From positions 1 to 43,718 of the forward strand of contig CBFHZL010000008.1 in assembly GCA_965660325.1 (NCBI GenBank): a stretch of DNA of 43,718 nt. Direction: 5' to 3'. A model generated the notes under the pieces. That model made no database searches. It had not been told where the DNA came from and worked only from the letters and a program-made list of their open reading frames with translations. A program made the translations under genes and the position numbers. This stretch comes from Acidiluteibacter sp965660325. GTDB taxonomy: Bacteria > Bacteroidota > Bacteroidia > Flavobacteriales_E > Vicingaceae. Shown here in pieces: positions 21,545-30,808 of this stretch (position 1 is its first letter; the number at the start of each line of letters is the position of its first letter).

Positions 21545-22993
21545 ATGAGAAATATTTCTGTTTTCGCCGGCCTTGTCTGCATTATACTACTGCTATTTTC
21601 CTGTAGAAAGGATGATGACATTATCAACTCAGCATCTGCTAATGTGCGGCTTTCAACGGATAGCATTTCGTTTGATACCGTATTTACTACTCTTGGATCT
21701 GTAACCAAAAATTTTAGAATTTATAATCCTTATAAAGAAAGCATCGAGATCAGTTCTGTTCGATTAAAAAATGGATCTAACTCTCAGTTTAGAATCAACA
21801 TTGATGGCTTAGCGGGCAGTCAGCAGGACGTGCTTATTTTACCAAACGACAGCATTTTTGGGTTTGTGGAGGTAACGGTAGATCCGACCAATGCGCTCAA
21901 TCCGTTTTTCATTGAGGATGAGATTTTATTTTTCACCAATGGGAATGAAACGAGTTTAAAGCTGATCGCCTATGGTCAAAATGCGACCTATTTCACTCCT
22001 GACAGTAGAATTGAAGGGTTGCCTCCATTTAGCATTATTGCAAATGAGTTTGAAAATGTGACCCTTACCAATGATAAACCTTATGTAATATATGGCTATG
22101 CAGTAGTGGACAGTAACGCAACGCTAAATATCGATGCAGGTGCTGAAATTTATTTTTACAACAATGGCGGGCTTTGGGTCTACCCTGGAGGGAATCTTCA
22201 AGTAAATGGCACACTAGCAGATCCAGTTTTATTTAGAGGGTCCCGCTTAGATCAAGATTATGATGATGTGGCAGGACAATGGGATCGTATTTGGATCAAT
22301 GAAGGGTCTGTTGACAATAACATCAACCACGCGATTATAGAAAACTCCTTTATTGGCATTCAGGCCGAGTATTTTCCTTTTTCATCGAACCCACAAGTAT
22401 CAAACAATCAGCTTAATATTCGAAACACGATTATTCGGAATGCTTCAGGCTTTGGTCTGCTGGGCACCCTTTATCAAATTAATGCTGAAAATGTATTAAT
22501 CGAAAATTGCGGGCAATACAATGTTGCCATGACGGGTTCCGGTTCATATGATTTTAAGCATTGTACATTTGCCAATTACTGGAATGAGTCCCAAAGAGAA
22601 ACCCCCTTGTTTTATGCACAGAATTATCAAAGCACTGCGGCTGGACTTGTTGTGGGCTCTCCTGTGGTGAGGGTAAGCAACTCCATCATTGATGGTCGAT
22701 TAGATGTAGAATGGGATGTGGATGCAATAGACACCACTTTGGTTGATTTTCAATTTACAAACTGCATCATTAAAACCGACTCTGCGTTAACCGGTAGCGC
22801 CTATACCAATTGCCTTCAAGCAAATAGCACCCTATTTACTGATGCGTCAGAACGTGATTACACCTTGGCTCCAAATTCAGATGCCATTGATTTTGGTAGC
22901 ATTGGAGTAGGCCAATTAATCCCAATTGATTTAGCCGGAAACATGCGTAATATGGATGCTGCCCCAGATGCAGGCTGTTTCGAATTCCAATAG
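21545..22993 (+). CDS. Lipoprotein with right-handed beta-helix-like region
   Basis: I chose the ATG at 21545 (MRNISVFAGLVCIILLLFSC), which gives a lipoprotein signal with lipobox LFSC; a TTG nine bases upstream adds nothing useful. The mature protein of about 460 aa starts with an Ig-like segment (about 35-150; SISFDTVFTTLGSVTKNFRIYN). A region with repeated beta-helix turns follows (about 185-440; NINHAIIENSFIGIQ, LNIRNTIIRNASGFGL, YDFKHCTFANY). It ends in a 'choice-of-anchor Q'-type motif (DLAGNMRNMDAAPDAGCFEF). It is probably surface- or periplasm-facing; ligand unknown. TATATTTG (21531-21538) lies only seven bases before the ATG. It converges with the acyl-CoA reductase with a 4-bp gap. 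Confidence 0.82.
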   Translation: MRNISVFAGLVCIILLLFSCRKDDDIINSASANVRLSTDSISFDTVFTTLGSVTKNFRIYNPYKESIEISSVRLKNGSNSQFRINIDGLAGSQQDVLILPNDSIFGFVEVTVDPTNALNPFFIEDEILFFTNGNETSLKLIAYGQNATYFTPDSRIEGLPPFSIIANEFENVTLTNDKPYVIYGYAVVDSNATLNIDAGAEIYFYNNGGLWVYPGGNLQVNGTLADPVLFRGSRLDQDYDDVAGQWDRIWINEGSVDNNINHAIIENSFIGIQAEYFPFSSNPQVSNNQLNIRNTIIRNASGFGLLGTLYQINAENVLIENCGQYNVAMTGSGSYDFKHCTFANYWNESQRETPLFYAQNYQSTAAGLVVGSPVVRVSNSIIDGRLDVEWDVDAIDTTLVDFQFTNCIIKTDSALTGSAYTNCLQANSTLFTDASERDYTLAPNSDAIDFGSIGVGQLIPIDLAGNMRNMDAAPDAGCFEFQ

Positions 22994-22997
22994 CGAA

Positions 22998-24059
22998 TTA
23001 CGATAGCCCAGTTAGAAAGTGCATGGTATCCACTCCATCCGCGTAGTCCCACAACTCTGGTTGCTGCGCTTTCCCAAAAGGAACAGCCGATTCCTGAATA
23101 GTTGGATTAGCCACAACGCACTGCAAAGCATCTCTGTGTTCATTAATAACTTGATTTACCGCAGAGAGGTTTTCATAGCGCTCATATAGCAATACGCCGA
23201 CCGGAGAATTTAACTCCTTAGCCTCTCGCATTAATAGAAAACCATTCTCCAATAGTGGTTCACTGTTCAATAAATAAATGGCTTTATTGTAATCGTAGTT
23301 GTTCGCGAACTTGTTATGGTTTCCGTATTCTTTGAATGGGTATAACGCTTTAAAAAGATGGTTTAAATCATAATCATTCGGAACGTACACTTTAGATACA
23401 TTTCTGCAGCCTAAGCCAAAATATAGCATAATATCGTTAGCCAAACCTGCTAATTGCTCTTCGGATTCTGTCCCATCTAATACAGCAATAGAAGTTCTAT
23501 TTTTTCGAATGATGTTCGGATACTTCCCAAAATAGTGCTCAAAATAACGAGCAGAGTTATTACTTCCAGTCGCGATAACAGCAGCAGCATTTTCAAGTTT
23601 AACAATGAGTTCAAAATATTGATTGAATGCTTGATCAATCGCCACAAGAATATCCAATAAAATTGGAATCAACACCTTATCCTCCGATGAAAGCTTAACC
23701 AATGCTTTATTCCCAGATAAAATGACTGCAATTAAATCGTGAAATCCTACCAAGGGAATATTTCCGGCCATAATAATTCCTACCGGTTTGGGATCGTTAT
23801 CTGTAATGGAGTAGTTTGAAGTCCATTGTTGAAGGTTCGATAAGGATAAAGATTTCCCCCAAGCTTCCAAGCTTAACCGAATATGTTCTTCCGTAAACCA
23901 ACCATTTTGCACTTTTGCTTGTATTATTCCTTGTGCCAATCGGTCTTTAAATGCTACATTCAACTCACTTAGGTTTTCATCCTCATTGCTATCAGCTAGA
24001 AACTGAATAATAAATCGGCCTAACTTTTCAACACCTGCTATGCGGCTATTTAAATTCAT
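22998..24059 (-). CDS. Acyl-CoA reductase, LuxC-like
   Basis: This 353-aa protein belongs to the LuxC-like acyl-CoA reductase group, which reduces acyl-CoA to aldehyde with NAD(P)H within the aldehyde dehydrogenase superfamily. Visible features are VGIIMAGNIPLVGFHDLIAVILSGNKALVKLSSEDK (about 92-127, the cofactor-binding strand-turn-helix) and LANDIMLYFGLGCRNVSKVYVP (about 206-227), containing the candidate catalytic cysteine (GLGCRNVS). It is shorter than Photobacterium LuxC (about 480 aa), as is usual in Bacteroidota, where no luciferase genes are present. Its substrate is unknown. It is divergent from a ferredoxin, a plausible redox neighbour. A -7-like TAGCTTTG (minus, 24142-24135) may drive it. 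Confidence 0.82.
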   Translation of the reverse strand: MNLNSRIAGVEKLGRFIIQFLADSNEDENLSELNVAFKDRLAQGIIQAKVQNGWFTEEHIRLSLEAWGKSLSLSNLQQWTSNYSITDNDPKPVGIIMAGNIPLVGFHDLIAVILSGNKALVKLSSEDKVLIPILLDILVAIDQAFNQYFELIVKLENAAAVIATGSNNSARYFEHYFGKYPNIIRKNRTSIAVLDGTESEEQLAGLANDIMLYFGLGCRNVSKVYVPNDYDLNHLFKALYPFKEYGNHNKFANNYDYNKAIYLLNSEPLLENGFLLMREAKELNSPVGVLLYERYENLSAVNQVINEHRDALQCVVANPTIQESAVPFGKAQQPELWDYADGVDTMHFLTGLS

Positions 24060-24100
24060 TCTATAAAAATATATCGGTTAAAATCGTTTAAATTTGCTCT

Positions 24101-24132
24101 TTGGAAAACTATTTAAAACGTTATTAGTTTTG
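24101..24132 (+). promoter_or_regulatory. Bacteroidota-type promoter for ferredoxin
   Basis: TTG (24101-24103), 21 nt, then TAGTTTTG (24125-24132). Initiation would be near 24138, giving a leader of about 27 nt. A minus-strand TAGCTTTG (24142-24135) overlaps the same spot, so the divergent promoters may interfere. Confidence 0.6.
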
Positions 24133-24164
24133 TACAAAGCTACTAACATAAAAAAGAACATATC

Positions 24165-24512
24165 ATGGCAATTATAATAACTGACGAATGTATTAACTGC
24201 GGGGCCTGTGAGCCGGAGTGCCCAAATAACGCAATATATGAAGGTGGCGAAGAATGGAGATTTTCTGATGGCACCACGCTAACCGGAGACTTTGAGCGCC
24301 TAGATGGAAGCACGGTAGATGCGGAAAACGCAAATGAGCCAATTAGCTTAGACTACTACTACATTGTACCTGACAAGTGTACAGAGTGTGTTGGATTTCA
24401 CGATGAGCCACAATGTGCTGCTGTTTGCCCAGTAGACTGTTGCGTTGATGATCCTGATTTTAGAGAATCCGAAGAAATACTCCTAGGAAAAAAAGCAAAA
24501 ATGCACCTATAG
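24165..24512 (+). CDS. 2[4Fe-4S] ferredoxin (Alvin-type spacing)
   Basis: This is a 115-aa cytoplasmic electron carrier with two cluster motifs. The first is C9-x2-C12-x2-C15-x3-C19-P (CINCGACEPECP). The second is C72-x2-C75-x8-C84-x3-C88-P (CTECVGFHDEPQCAAVCP), with the eight-residue insertion of the Allochromatium type, and an extra C92-C93 pair. About 50 residues, acidic and rich in Asp and Glu, separate the two motifs, which is longer than in minimal ferredoxins. The tail ends KAKMHL. It has its own promoter and a hairpin terminator, and is divergent from the LuxC-like reductase. Confidence 0.93.
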   Translation: MAIIITDECINCGACEPECPNNAIYEGGEEWRFSDGTTLTGDFERLDGSTVDAENANEPISLDYYYIVPDKCTECVGFHDEPQCAAVCPVDCCVDDPDFRESEEILLGKKAKMHL

Positions 24513-24527
24513 TATTTTCGATGTAAA

Positions 24528-24562
24528 AAAACCTTCTCGATGCACGAGAAGGTTTTTTTTTG
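24528..24562 (+). terminator. Intrinsic terminator of ferredoxin
   Basis: AACCTTCTCG (24530-24539), loop ATGCA, then CGAGAAGGTT (24545-24554), followed by a T-run. An A-run precedes the left arm, so it could act in both directions. Confidence 0.92.
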
Positions 24563-24618
24563 CTCATTTTTATGTTGTCATCAAGACCATTTATAAAAAT
24601 AGCACGTTTATTGTAACT

Positions 24619-25539
24619 ATGCGCCATATGAACAAGACCACCATTACCATTTTATTTCTAGGGTTGTCATCTTTCCTTAGTGGACAAGAGCAATTGTTAC
24701 CCGCTGATCGACAAGAAACCGTGAAGGTGCTTACAGTAGAAGGTCAGAAGATAATTAATAGCACACTTTATCAAGACCGTAAAAAAGCAAATGAGCAATT
24801 TTACGCCCTACTTAAAAAAGCTGTGCAAGAGGATGACTCAATCAGACTAGACTTACGAAAAGTGAGTAACCTGATGCAAGTCATTAACAACGATACTACC
24901 CTGAGAATATTAACTTGGGCTATATTGGATGCTCAAAACTCTTACCATTATTACGGATTTATTCAACGAGTTGCTGATGAACAGTACTTTTGGGAAGAAT
25001 TAAACGATCAATCGAAAAGCATAACACTCCCTGAAAAACAAGAACTCACTAGCAACAATTGGTACGGCTGTCTTTATTATGATCTGCTAGAAATCGATAA
25101 TGGTCTTAAAACAATCAATACGCTTGTTGGATGGGATGGGAACAATTCCATGAGCCATAAAAAGATTATTGATCACCTATTTTTCGATCAAAATGATAGT
25201 GCTCGTTTTGGAGCGCCCATCATGAGGGAGGCAAAAAACGCTTACCGATATCGTAAAATTTTTGAATTTTCTGGGGACCTTAAAATGACATTGGATCTGC
25301 AAAGTGCTCCAAAGAAGCGAATTGTTTTTGACCATTTATCGCCATCTAATCCATCACTGATTGGCGTGTATGAATATTACGGTCCAGACTTGACATTTGA
25401 TGCTTATGAATGGGGAGGCCGATTTTGGGATTATGTTTCTGACATCGATACCGATCAATACTTAGAAAAATCGAAAAAAGCATTCGAAGTAAAGGATCGA
25501 GACACCATACAAAGTAAAGATCTATTTACACCTTATTAG
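24619..25539 (+). CDS. Secreted protein of unknown function
   Basis: This 306-aa protein has a signal peptide (MNKTTITILFLGLSSFLSGQ, if the second ATG at 24628 is the start; the first ATG at 24619 adds MRH). I do not recognise the family. The body has mixed helix and strand character. Aromatic-rich segments include YHYYGFIQRVADEQYFWEEL, NNWYGCLYYDLLEI and YEYYGPDLTFDAYEWGGRFWDY. It has no repeats, lipobox or T9SS C-terminal domain, so it is probably periplasmic. From memory, similar proteins occur in Bacteroidota without assigned function. It converges with moxR with a 10-bp gap and is preceded by the ferredoxin terminator, so it is transcribed alone. Confidence 0.7.
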   Translation: MRHMNKTTITILFLGLSSFLSGQEQLLPADRQETVKVLTVEGQKIINSTLYQDRKKANEQFYALLKKAVQEDDSIRLDLRKVSNLMQVINNDTTLRILTWAILDAQNSYHYYGFIQRVADEQYFWEELNDQSKSITLPEKQELTSNNWYGCLYYDLLEIDNGLKTINTLVGWDGNNSMSHKKIIDHLFFDQNDSARFGAPIMREAKNAYRYRKIFEFSGDLKMTLDLQSAPKKRIVFDHLSPSNPSLIGVYEYYGPDLTFDAYEWGGRFWDYVSDIDTDQYLEKSKKAFEVKDRDTIQSKDLFTPY

Positions 25540-25549
25540 AGCAATAAAA

Positions 25550-26530
25550 CTATTGATTTTTCATCAATTCTTCAATGATGTGATCCAAGGTAAGTCCGTC
25601 AGCCTCTGCTTTGTAATTTCTTACCATACGATGCCTTAAGATAGGCTTAGCTACCGCTTTCACATCTTCAATATCTGGAGAGTATTTTCCATTTAGCGCT
25701 GCATGACATTTAGCACCCAACACTAAAAACTGAGACGCTCGTGGACCTGCGCCCCATCCGATGTACTGATTCACAATATCTTTTGCCATTTCGGTATTTG
25801 GCCGCGTAGAAGAAGCCAATTTCACCGCATAATTTAGAACATTGTCAGCGATAGGAATTTTTCTAATGAGCTGCTGAAAATAAATAATCTCCTCTGCACT
25901 CATAATTCTGTTCACAGTAGCCTTATTATCTGTCGTGGTAGCCTTTACCACTGAAAGTTCTTCCTCAAATGTTGGGTAGTCCAACCATATGTTAAACATA
26001 AATCGGTCTAACTGTGCTTCAGGAAGCGGATAAGTACCTTCCTGTTCAATTGGATTTTGAGTTGCCAACACAAAAAATGGATGGCCTAATTTATACGTTT
26101 TTCCTGCTGTAGTAATGGACTTTTCTTGCATTGCCTCCAATAATGCCGCCTGAGTTTTCGGGGGAGTTCTATTAATCTCATCTGCTAATATCAAATTGGC
26201 AAATAAAGGCCCTTTGATAAATTTAAAATTGCGCGACTCATCTAGTATTTCTGACCCGATGATATCAGAAGGCATTAAGTCAGGCGTGAATTGAATACGA
26301 TTAAAACTCAATCCAAGCACTTCAGAAATCGTGTTAACCAAAAGTGTTTTAGCTAAACCGGGAACACCGACTAACAGGCAGTGGCCATTGCTAAAAATAG
26401 AAATCAGAACGTTTTTGATGACCTCATTTTGGCCAACAATTACTTTTCCTATTTCGGCATTGAGCGCTTGATATTTTTTGACCAAAGCATCTACTGCTTC
26501 TACTTCACTCTTATAATTTATCTCTGACAT
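25550..26530 (-). CDS. MoxR-family AAA+ ATPase
   Basis: MoxR ATPases act as chaperones, often helping to assemble or activate membrane or metal-containing complexes. The 326-aa protein has Walker A GVPGLAKT (55-62), the Walker B segment LILADEINRTPPKTQAALLEAMQE (about 113-136) and the sensor segment VLATQNPIEQEGTYPLPEAQLDRF. All are diagnostic of the family. The usual partners (DUF58 and VWA-domain proteins) are not next to it here. Instead it is the last gene of a minus-strand run, 9 bp after the SurA-like gene. The client protein cannot be named from this window. Confidence 0.93.
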   Translation of the reverse strand: MSEINYKSEVEAVDALVKKYQALNAEIGKVIVGQNEVIKNVLISIFSNGHCLLVGVPGLAKTLLVNTISEVLGLSFNRIQFTPDLMPSDIIGSEILDESRNFKFIKGPLFANLILADEINRTPPKTQAALLEAMQEKSITTAGKTYKLGHPFFVLATQNPIEQEGTYPLPEAQLDRFMFNIWLDYPTFEEELSVVKATTTDNKATVNRIMSAEEIIYFQQLIRKIPIADNVLNYAVKLASSTRPNTEMAKDIVNQYIGWGAGPRASQFLVLGAKCHAALNGKYSPDIEDVKAVAKPILRHRMVRNYKAEADGLTLDHIIEELMKNQ

Positions 26531-26539
26531 ATCTGTGCT

Positions 26540-27907
26540 TTATTTATCGGGTACTTCCTCCGTCCATTGATTTGAGAACTCGCAGTCGGAATACTTATCG
26601 TCAATTTTCACATAGGCGTTTTCCAACTTATCTTTTATCCAATCTTGGACCTCTTCTTGTTCTCTTTGCTGCAAAGCAACATTCTTAATCTTCTGATAAT
26701 CTTGATCAAGGTTCGCACGGTGGGGTTCAGTTCGTTTCATCAATTTCACGATTCTATAACCTTCTCGATTACGCTGATCAGAAGTAGAAAATGCGGCAGA
26801 AATTTCACCAACCTCTAGTTTATCAATCATGAAAAATAACGATGGATCTAGTTGATCTACCTGATAAGTGGCTGTTCCTGAATAAGGGTTAACAATTAGA
26901 CCACCATTATTCTTCGACTCCTCATCTTCAGAATACTTCAGAGCCATCTGCTCAAACGTTACCGTATCTTCTTCGATAACTTTAGCGATGCTATCTAAAC
27001 GTACTTTAGCTTCTTCTAACCCCACATAATCAATGGAAGGTTTAATTAGAATGTGACGAACATTTACTTTTTCTCCTTTTCGATCAATTAGCTCCACAAT
27101 ATGATAGCCATAACGCGTAGAAAAAACTTCGGATATCTGTCCTGGCTTCAAGCGAAAAGCGGCTTGAGCAAATTCCGGCTCTACCTCCGCTCGACCAATG
27201 TAACCAATCTCTCCGCTCTTCTTAGCAGAACCTTTATCATCAGAGTACAATACTGCTAGTGTAGAGAAACTCTCACCATTTCGAATCCGCTCCTTAAAAT
27301 CGCGCAATTTAGCTTTAGCAGCTTCTTTGCTTTCTTCGCTAATTGGGGCATACATGACAATCTGAGCCACTTCTACCTCCGAATTTATCAAGGGCAAACT
27401 GTCTGTTGGAAAAGAGTTAAAAAACGCTTTTACCTCTGCTGGCGTAATCGATACGTCCGAGGTAATCTTATCTTGCATAGTCTGCACGAGTAATTGCTCC
27501 TCTAACGACACCCGTAATTCCGATTTAATCTGCTCGATTGATTTTTTATAATAAGCCTCGAGTGCCTTTTCACTTCCAACCTGACCTATAAAGTAACGCA
27601 TTCTTCGCTCCATCTCAGACTCTACTTGCCCTTCAGTCACCACTACACTATCAACTTTTGCCTGATTTAGTAATAACTTTTGAAACAACAAGTCTTCCAT
27701 AATGATACACCGTAGATCATCGGTCACTTTTTGACCCTGAGAAAGGTACTGAAGATATTGGGTCTCTAACGCACTTTTCGTTACGATTTCATCCCCCACC
27801 ACAGCAATAACTTCATCAATCACTTTTCTATTTTCAGGCTGCGCCATAAGCTGCATCTGTAAAAACAAAAGTAGTATTGTGGCAAGTGTTCCTGTAATTC
27901 TAATCAT
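26540..27907 (-). CDS. SurA-like periplasmic peptidyl-prolyl isomerase / chaperone
   Basis: This is a 455-aa secreted foldase. A signal peptide (about 1-22, ending LMAQ) is followed by a SurA N-terminal chaperone domain (about 25-165; RKVIDEVIAVVGDEIVTKSALETQY). Two parvulin domains come next, at about 170-272 (GEIGYIGRAEVEPEFAQAAFRLKPGQISEVFSTRYGYHIVEL) and 275-390 (VRHILIKPS... EGYRIVKL). The second is the less regular. The architecture matches SurA, which helps outer-membrane barrels fold. It is the fourth gene of the guaB-moxR run and starts 3 bp after the SurA-N-like lipoprotein, so cotranslation is likely. Confidence 0.9.
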   Translation of the reverse strand: MIRITGTLATILLLFLQMQLMAQPENRKVIDEVIAVVGDEIVTKSALETQYLQYLSQGQKVTDDLRCIIMEDLLFQKLLLNQAKVDSVVVTEGQVESEMERRMRYFIGQVGSEKALEAYYKKSIEQIKSELRVSLEEQLLVQTMQDKITSDVSITPAEVKAFFNSFPTDSLPLINSEVEVAQIVMYAPISEESKEAAKAKLRDFKERIRNGESFSTLAVLYSDDKGSAKKSGEIGYIGRAEVEPEFAQAAFRLKPGQISEVFSTRYGYHIVELIDRKGEKVNVRHILIKPSIDYVGLEEAKVRLDSIAKVIEEDTVTFEQMALKYSEDEESKNNGGLIVNPYSGTATYQVDQLDPSLFFMIDKLEVGEISAAFSTSDQRNREGYRIVKLMKRTEPHRANLDQDYQKIKNVALQQREQEEVQDWIKDKLENAYVKIDDKYSDCEFSNQWTEEVPDK

Positions 27908-27910
27908 AAT

Positions 27911-28762
27911 TTAGGGCGTATAAATTTCAAATTGCTTTTTGCGAACAGCTTCTTCATAGATGTTCTGTTTCATTTTCGCAATCAACACTAACTTCCTCTT
28001 ATTTAGCAATATGGACTTAATCTCTTCCCGGGCAAATGCAATAGGAGAAATATCCGATTTCACTTTTCGATCTACAATTCGAACAAAATAAGAACCCGTA
28101 GAGTCCGACCATTCCTTTATTTGATTACCTCGAATATACTCTAATTCATTTTCCACTGTTAAGTTAGCCATTTTCTTCAGCTCACTGAATGGAAGCCACG
28201 CTGCGGTATCGATAAAATAATTCTCAGCGAACTGAACGCAATATTCTTCAAGTAAAGCGTAATCTTTCTCTTTTCGGAGTTGAAGAGCAGATCGAAGCTT
28301 TTCCACTTTTGGGGCCTCCGGTGTTATCTTTACAAAAACCGCTTTTACGATATTACTTTTCAGCTCAAAGTTATTGGAGTTGTCTTTATAATAGGCTTCA
28401 ATTTCGGTTTCTGCTATATTTGTGTCCAAATTCTGCTCAACTAACCGTTTTTCATAATTGAAAATAATCAACGAATTTCGGTAGTTCTCCAATTGCTTTT
28501 CAAAATCCTTTTGATCCAATGTCAGGTTTAGCTCAGCCTTTTGTAAAAGTAAATTATCCTTCACCCATTTATCGATGTATGCATTCGCAACATCAACACT
28601 GTCGTCTGGAGACATATCTGTATTGAACAAATCAGCAATATCTCGCTCATAAAGAGATTTATCATTAACAGTAGCCACTAGCTTACCATCTTCTTTATTG
28701 GCAAAGAATGAGCAAGAAGACAACATCAGAACAGCAAAAATGCTAATGATAACTCTATGCAT
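27911..28762 (-). CDS. SurA-N-like lipoprotein lacking a clear parvulin domain
   Basis: This is a 283-aa lipoprotein (MHRVIISIFAVLMLSSCSFF; lipobox LSSC). The mature N-terminus (LVATVNDKSLYERDIADLF) resembles the SurA/PpiC N-terminal chaperone module. Charged helices follow (KDFEKQLENYRNSLIIFNYEKRLVEQNL), together with the helical part of such domains. The expected parvulin signature (GDLG...; GYHIVK) is absent, and only a weak relic may remain around DSTGSYFVRIVDRK. It is therefore probably a chaperone-only or partner subunit. It sits between two genuine PPIases with 3-bp gaps on both sides, which argues for joint action. Confidence 0.78.
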   Translation of the reverse strand: MHRVIISIFAVLMLSSCSFFANKEDGKLVATVNDKSLYERDIADLFNTDMSPDDSVDVANAYIDKWVKDNLLLQKAELNLTLDQKDFEKQLENYRNSLIIFNYEKRLVEQNLDTNIAETEIEAYYKDNSNNFELKSNIVKAVFVKITPEAPKVEKLRSALQLRKEKDYALLEEYCVQFAENYFIDTAAWLPFSELKKMANLTVENELEYIRGNQIKEWSDSTGSYFVRIVDRKVKSDISPIAFAREEIKSILLNKRKLVLIAKMKQNIYEEAVRKKQFEIYTP

Positions 28763-28765
28763 AAA

Positions 28766-30754
28766 TTACTTATCTAATTGCTTCAATGCTTCTGTATTTA
28801 TTTCTACAGGATACTCTTGTTTTAATGACGCTACCCATTCTTTTTCCAAATAATCTTGATAATCGGAAGTAACTTGCCCTCTTATTTCTTTGATGGTTTT
28901 GGCTCCCGGAGGCAATACGTTTATCACCTCTACCACTCCGTACTTTCCTTCTAATGCGATCGGTTTATTAACACCTACAACCCATGAAACTTTATCTGTA
29001 AAAAGGTTTGCACCTCCAACATACTTTCCTGACTCTATCTGTAAATTTAATTGAGAAGATTCATTAATTTCTGATTGAATGTCCAATGGTGTCAATTCCT
29101 TTTTTTCCCTTTTGCGAACCAATTTATAGGTCTTCTTCGCTACTTTCTCATCATTCGCTATATAAATATTCGCCTCTAAGCGCTCCGGCCATTGATAGTT
29201 AGAAATATTAGATTCATAAAAATTTTCAAGACCGGTGGTATCAACGATTGCTTTGTTCCATACCATTTGCTCAGTCAATTCAAACAATAAAATACCATCA
29301 TGATATTCGGTAACTAATGCTTTAAATTCAGGGTACTTACTTTCTAACTGAGTATCTTCGTATGCAAGCATGGTCTCATTTACAAAATCATTGTAATTTT
29401 TATTAATCAATGTTTTACGATCTATTTTTCGATAGTCAGCAGTACGCTTAATTAGAAAATCGATAAAATCTTGACGGGTTACTTTTTGATCGGCGAAGGT
29501 CAACATCACAGCACCTTTATTACTGATGCCTTCTCCGTCCCACTTTTTATCCTCAAACTCATTTCCTAGTTTGTAGAAGGGAAGTAAATTGTTGCGCTTC
29601 TCGGAAAAATCATAAGCTGCTTTCAACCTAGAAACAACAGCATCGGTTGTATACATTTTTTTTGCATCTCTTGACATATTTTTCTCAATCTTACCCTCCA
29701 TCTCTTCATACGACTTTGTTGGATAAACTTCTAGTCGCTTTACGATGTGATACCCAAACTGGGTTTTAAAAGGTTTAGAATAATCACCATTATTTTCCAG
29801 TTCAAACGCAAAGTCTTCGAAAGGCTGAATCATCTTACCGGTTCCGAACTTTGGCAACTCTCCACCAGCATTCGAAGTCTTTTTGTCTTCTGAATATAAA
29901 CGTGCTAATTCTTCAAATTCAGCTCCATCTTCTAATTGAGCATAAATCTCATTGATTTTCTTCTCAGGATCTTTCAAGGCCACCTCTTTTGATCCTGCAT
30001 TCTTTGCTGCTTCTATTTCAGCATTCGTATTGTAGCGAACTAAAATATGAGCTACTTTAATTTCTCCTCTTGCCTTTCTCTTATCAGTTACCTTAATAAT
30101 ATGATAACCATAAGAAGTACGAACAATCGGACTCACTTCTCCAATCTTTGTTTCATAAGCTGCCTTTTCAAAGGGATATACCATGTACATCGCTGTAAAG
30201 TAGCCTAAATCGCCATCATTGCTTTTCACAGAAGGATCTTCCGAATTTTCCACTGCTAACTTTGAAAAGTCAGCACCTGCTACTGCTTGTTTACGTAAAG
30301 CTTTTATAGTGTTGTACGCTTTTAAGGTATCGGAAGGTGAAGCATTCTCTTCAACTCTAATCAAAATGTGTGAGGCCTTTACTTCACTCTGCAAGCGCTC
30401 ATATGTCTCTTTTTTGAGACGTTCCTTTGTTTTCTCGTCTGTTAAATACGGTTGTGCCAATTGGCTTCTATACCCTTTCAATTCTTGGATAAATGCAGGA
30501 TTAGTGTCCAACTGCAAATCCAATGCTTGTTTCACCTTTAATTTAAATTTTACATATAAATCCAGGTACTCTTCAGGGGTGCTTTTAGCAATCTGCGTAT
30601 TGGAGTTATTCTTTTCATAAACCGCCTTAAACTCTGACAACCTCACGGTGTCATCACTAAACTTAAGTAGAATTGGATCTGCGTTATCTTGTCCAATAGC
30701 TACATTTAGGCTAGAAATAGTAGCGGCAACTAGCAAGGATTTTATAAACTTCAT
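28766..30754 (-). CDS. Periplasmic peptidyl-prolyl isomerase with two parvulin domains (PpiC/SurA type)
   Basis: This is a 662-aa exported foldase. A signal peptide (about 1-21) is followed by an N-terminal chaperone-like segment (about 28-120; SDDTVRLSEFKAVYEKNN). Two parvulin domains are clear, about 122-225 (KASHILIRVEE... GDLGYFTAMYMVYPFEKAAY... SYGYHIIKV) and about 230-350 (KVAHILVRYN... GGELPKFGTGKMIQPFEDFAF... QFGYHIVKR). A further 300 residues with helical and beta segments follow and have no clear family. It is larger than E. coli SurA (about 430 aa), and Bacteroidota often carry such long versions. It is the first of three foldase-like genes and lies 54 bp after guaB. Confidence 0.9.
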   Translation of the reverse strand: MKFIKSLLVAATISSLNVAIGQDNADPILLKFSDDTVRLSEFKAVYEKNNSNTQIAKSTPEEYLDLYVKFKLKVKQALDLQLDTNPAFIQELKGYRSQLAQPYLTDEKTKERLKKETYERLQSEVKASHILIRVEENASPSDTLKAYNTIKALRKQAVAGADFSKLAVENSEDPSVKSNDGDLGYFTAMYMVYPFEKAAYETKIGEVSPIVRTSYGYHIIKVTDKRKARGEIKVAHILVRYNTNAEIEAAKNAGSKEVALKDPEKKINEIYAQLEDGAEFEELARLYSEDKKTSNAGGELPKFGTGKMIQPFEDFAFELENNGDYSKPFKTQFGYHIVKRLEVYPTKSYEEMEGKIEKNMSRDAKKMYTTDAVVSRLKAAYDFSEKRNNLLPFYKLGNEFEDKKWDGEGISNKGAVMLTFADQKVTRQDFIDFLIKRTADYRKIDRKTLINKNYNDFVNETMLAYEDTQLESKYPEFKALVTEYHDGILLFELTEQMVWNKAIVDTTGLENFYESNISNYQWPERLEANIYIANDEKVAKKTYKLVRKREKKELTPLDIQSEINESSQLNLQIESGKYVGGANLFTDKVSWVVGVNKPIALEGKYGVVEVINVLPPGAKTIKEIRGQVTSDYQDYLEKEWVASLKQEYPVEINTEALKQLDK

Positions 30755-30808
30755 AATGTAAAATATTCGGTTATTAAACTTGATTTATTAGGGATTATTG
30801 CATGTAAA

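Noticed and set aside
22998..24059. A lux (bioluminescence) operon
   Set aside because: The reductase is LuxC-like but no luxA, luxB, luxD or luxE lies nearby. Such reductases are common in non-luminous Bacteroidota.
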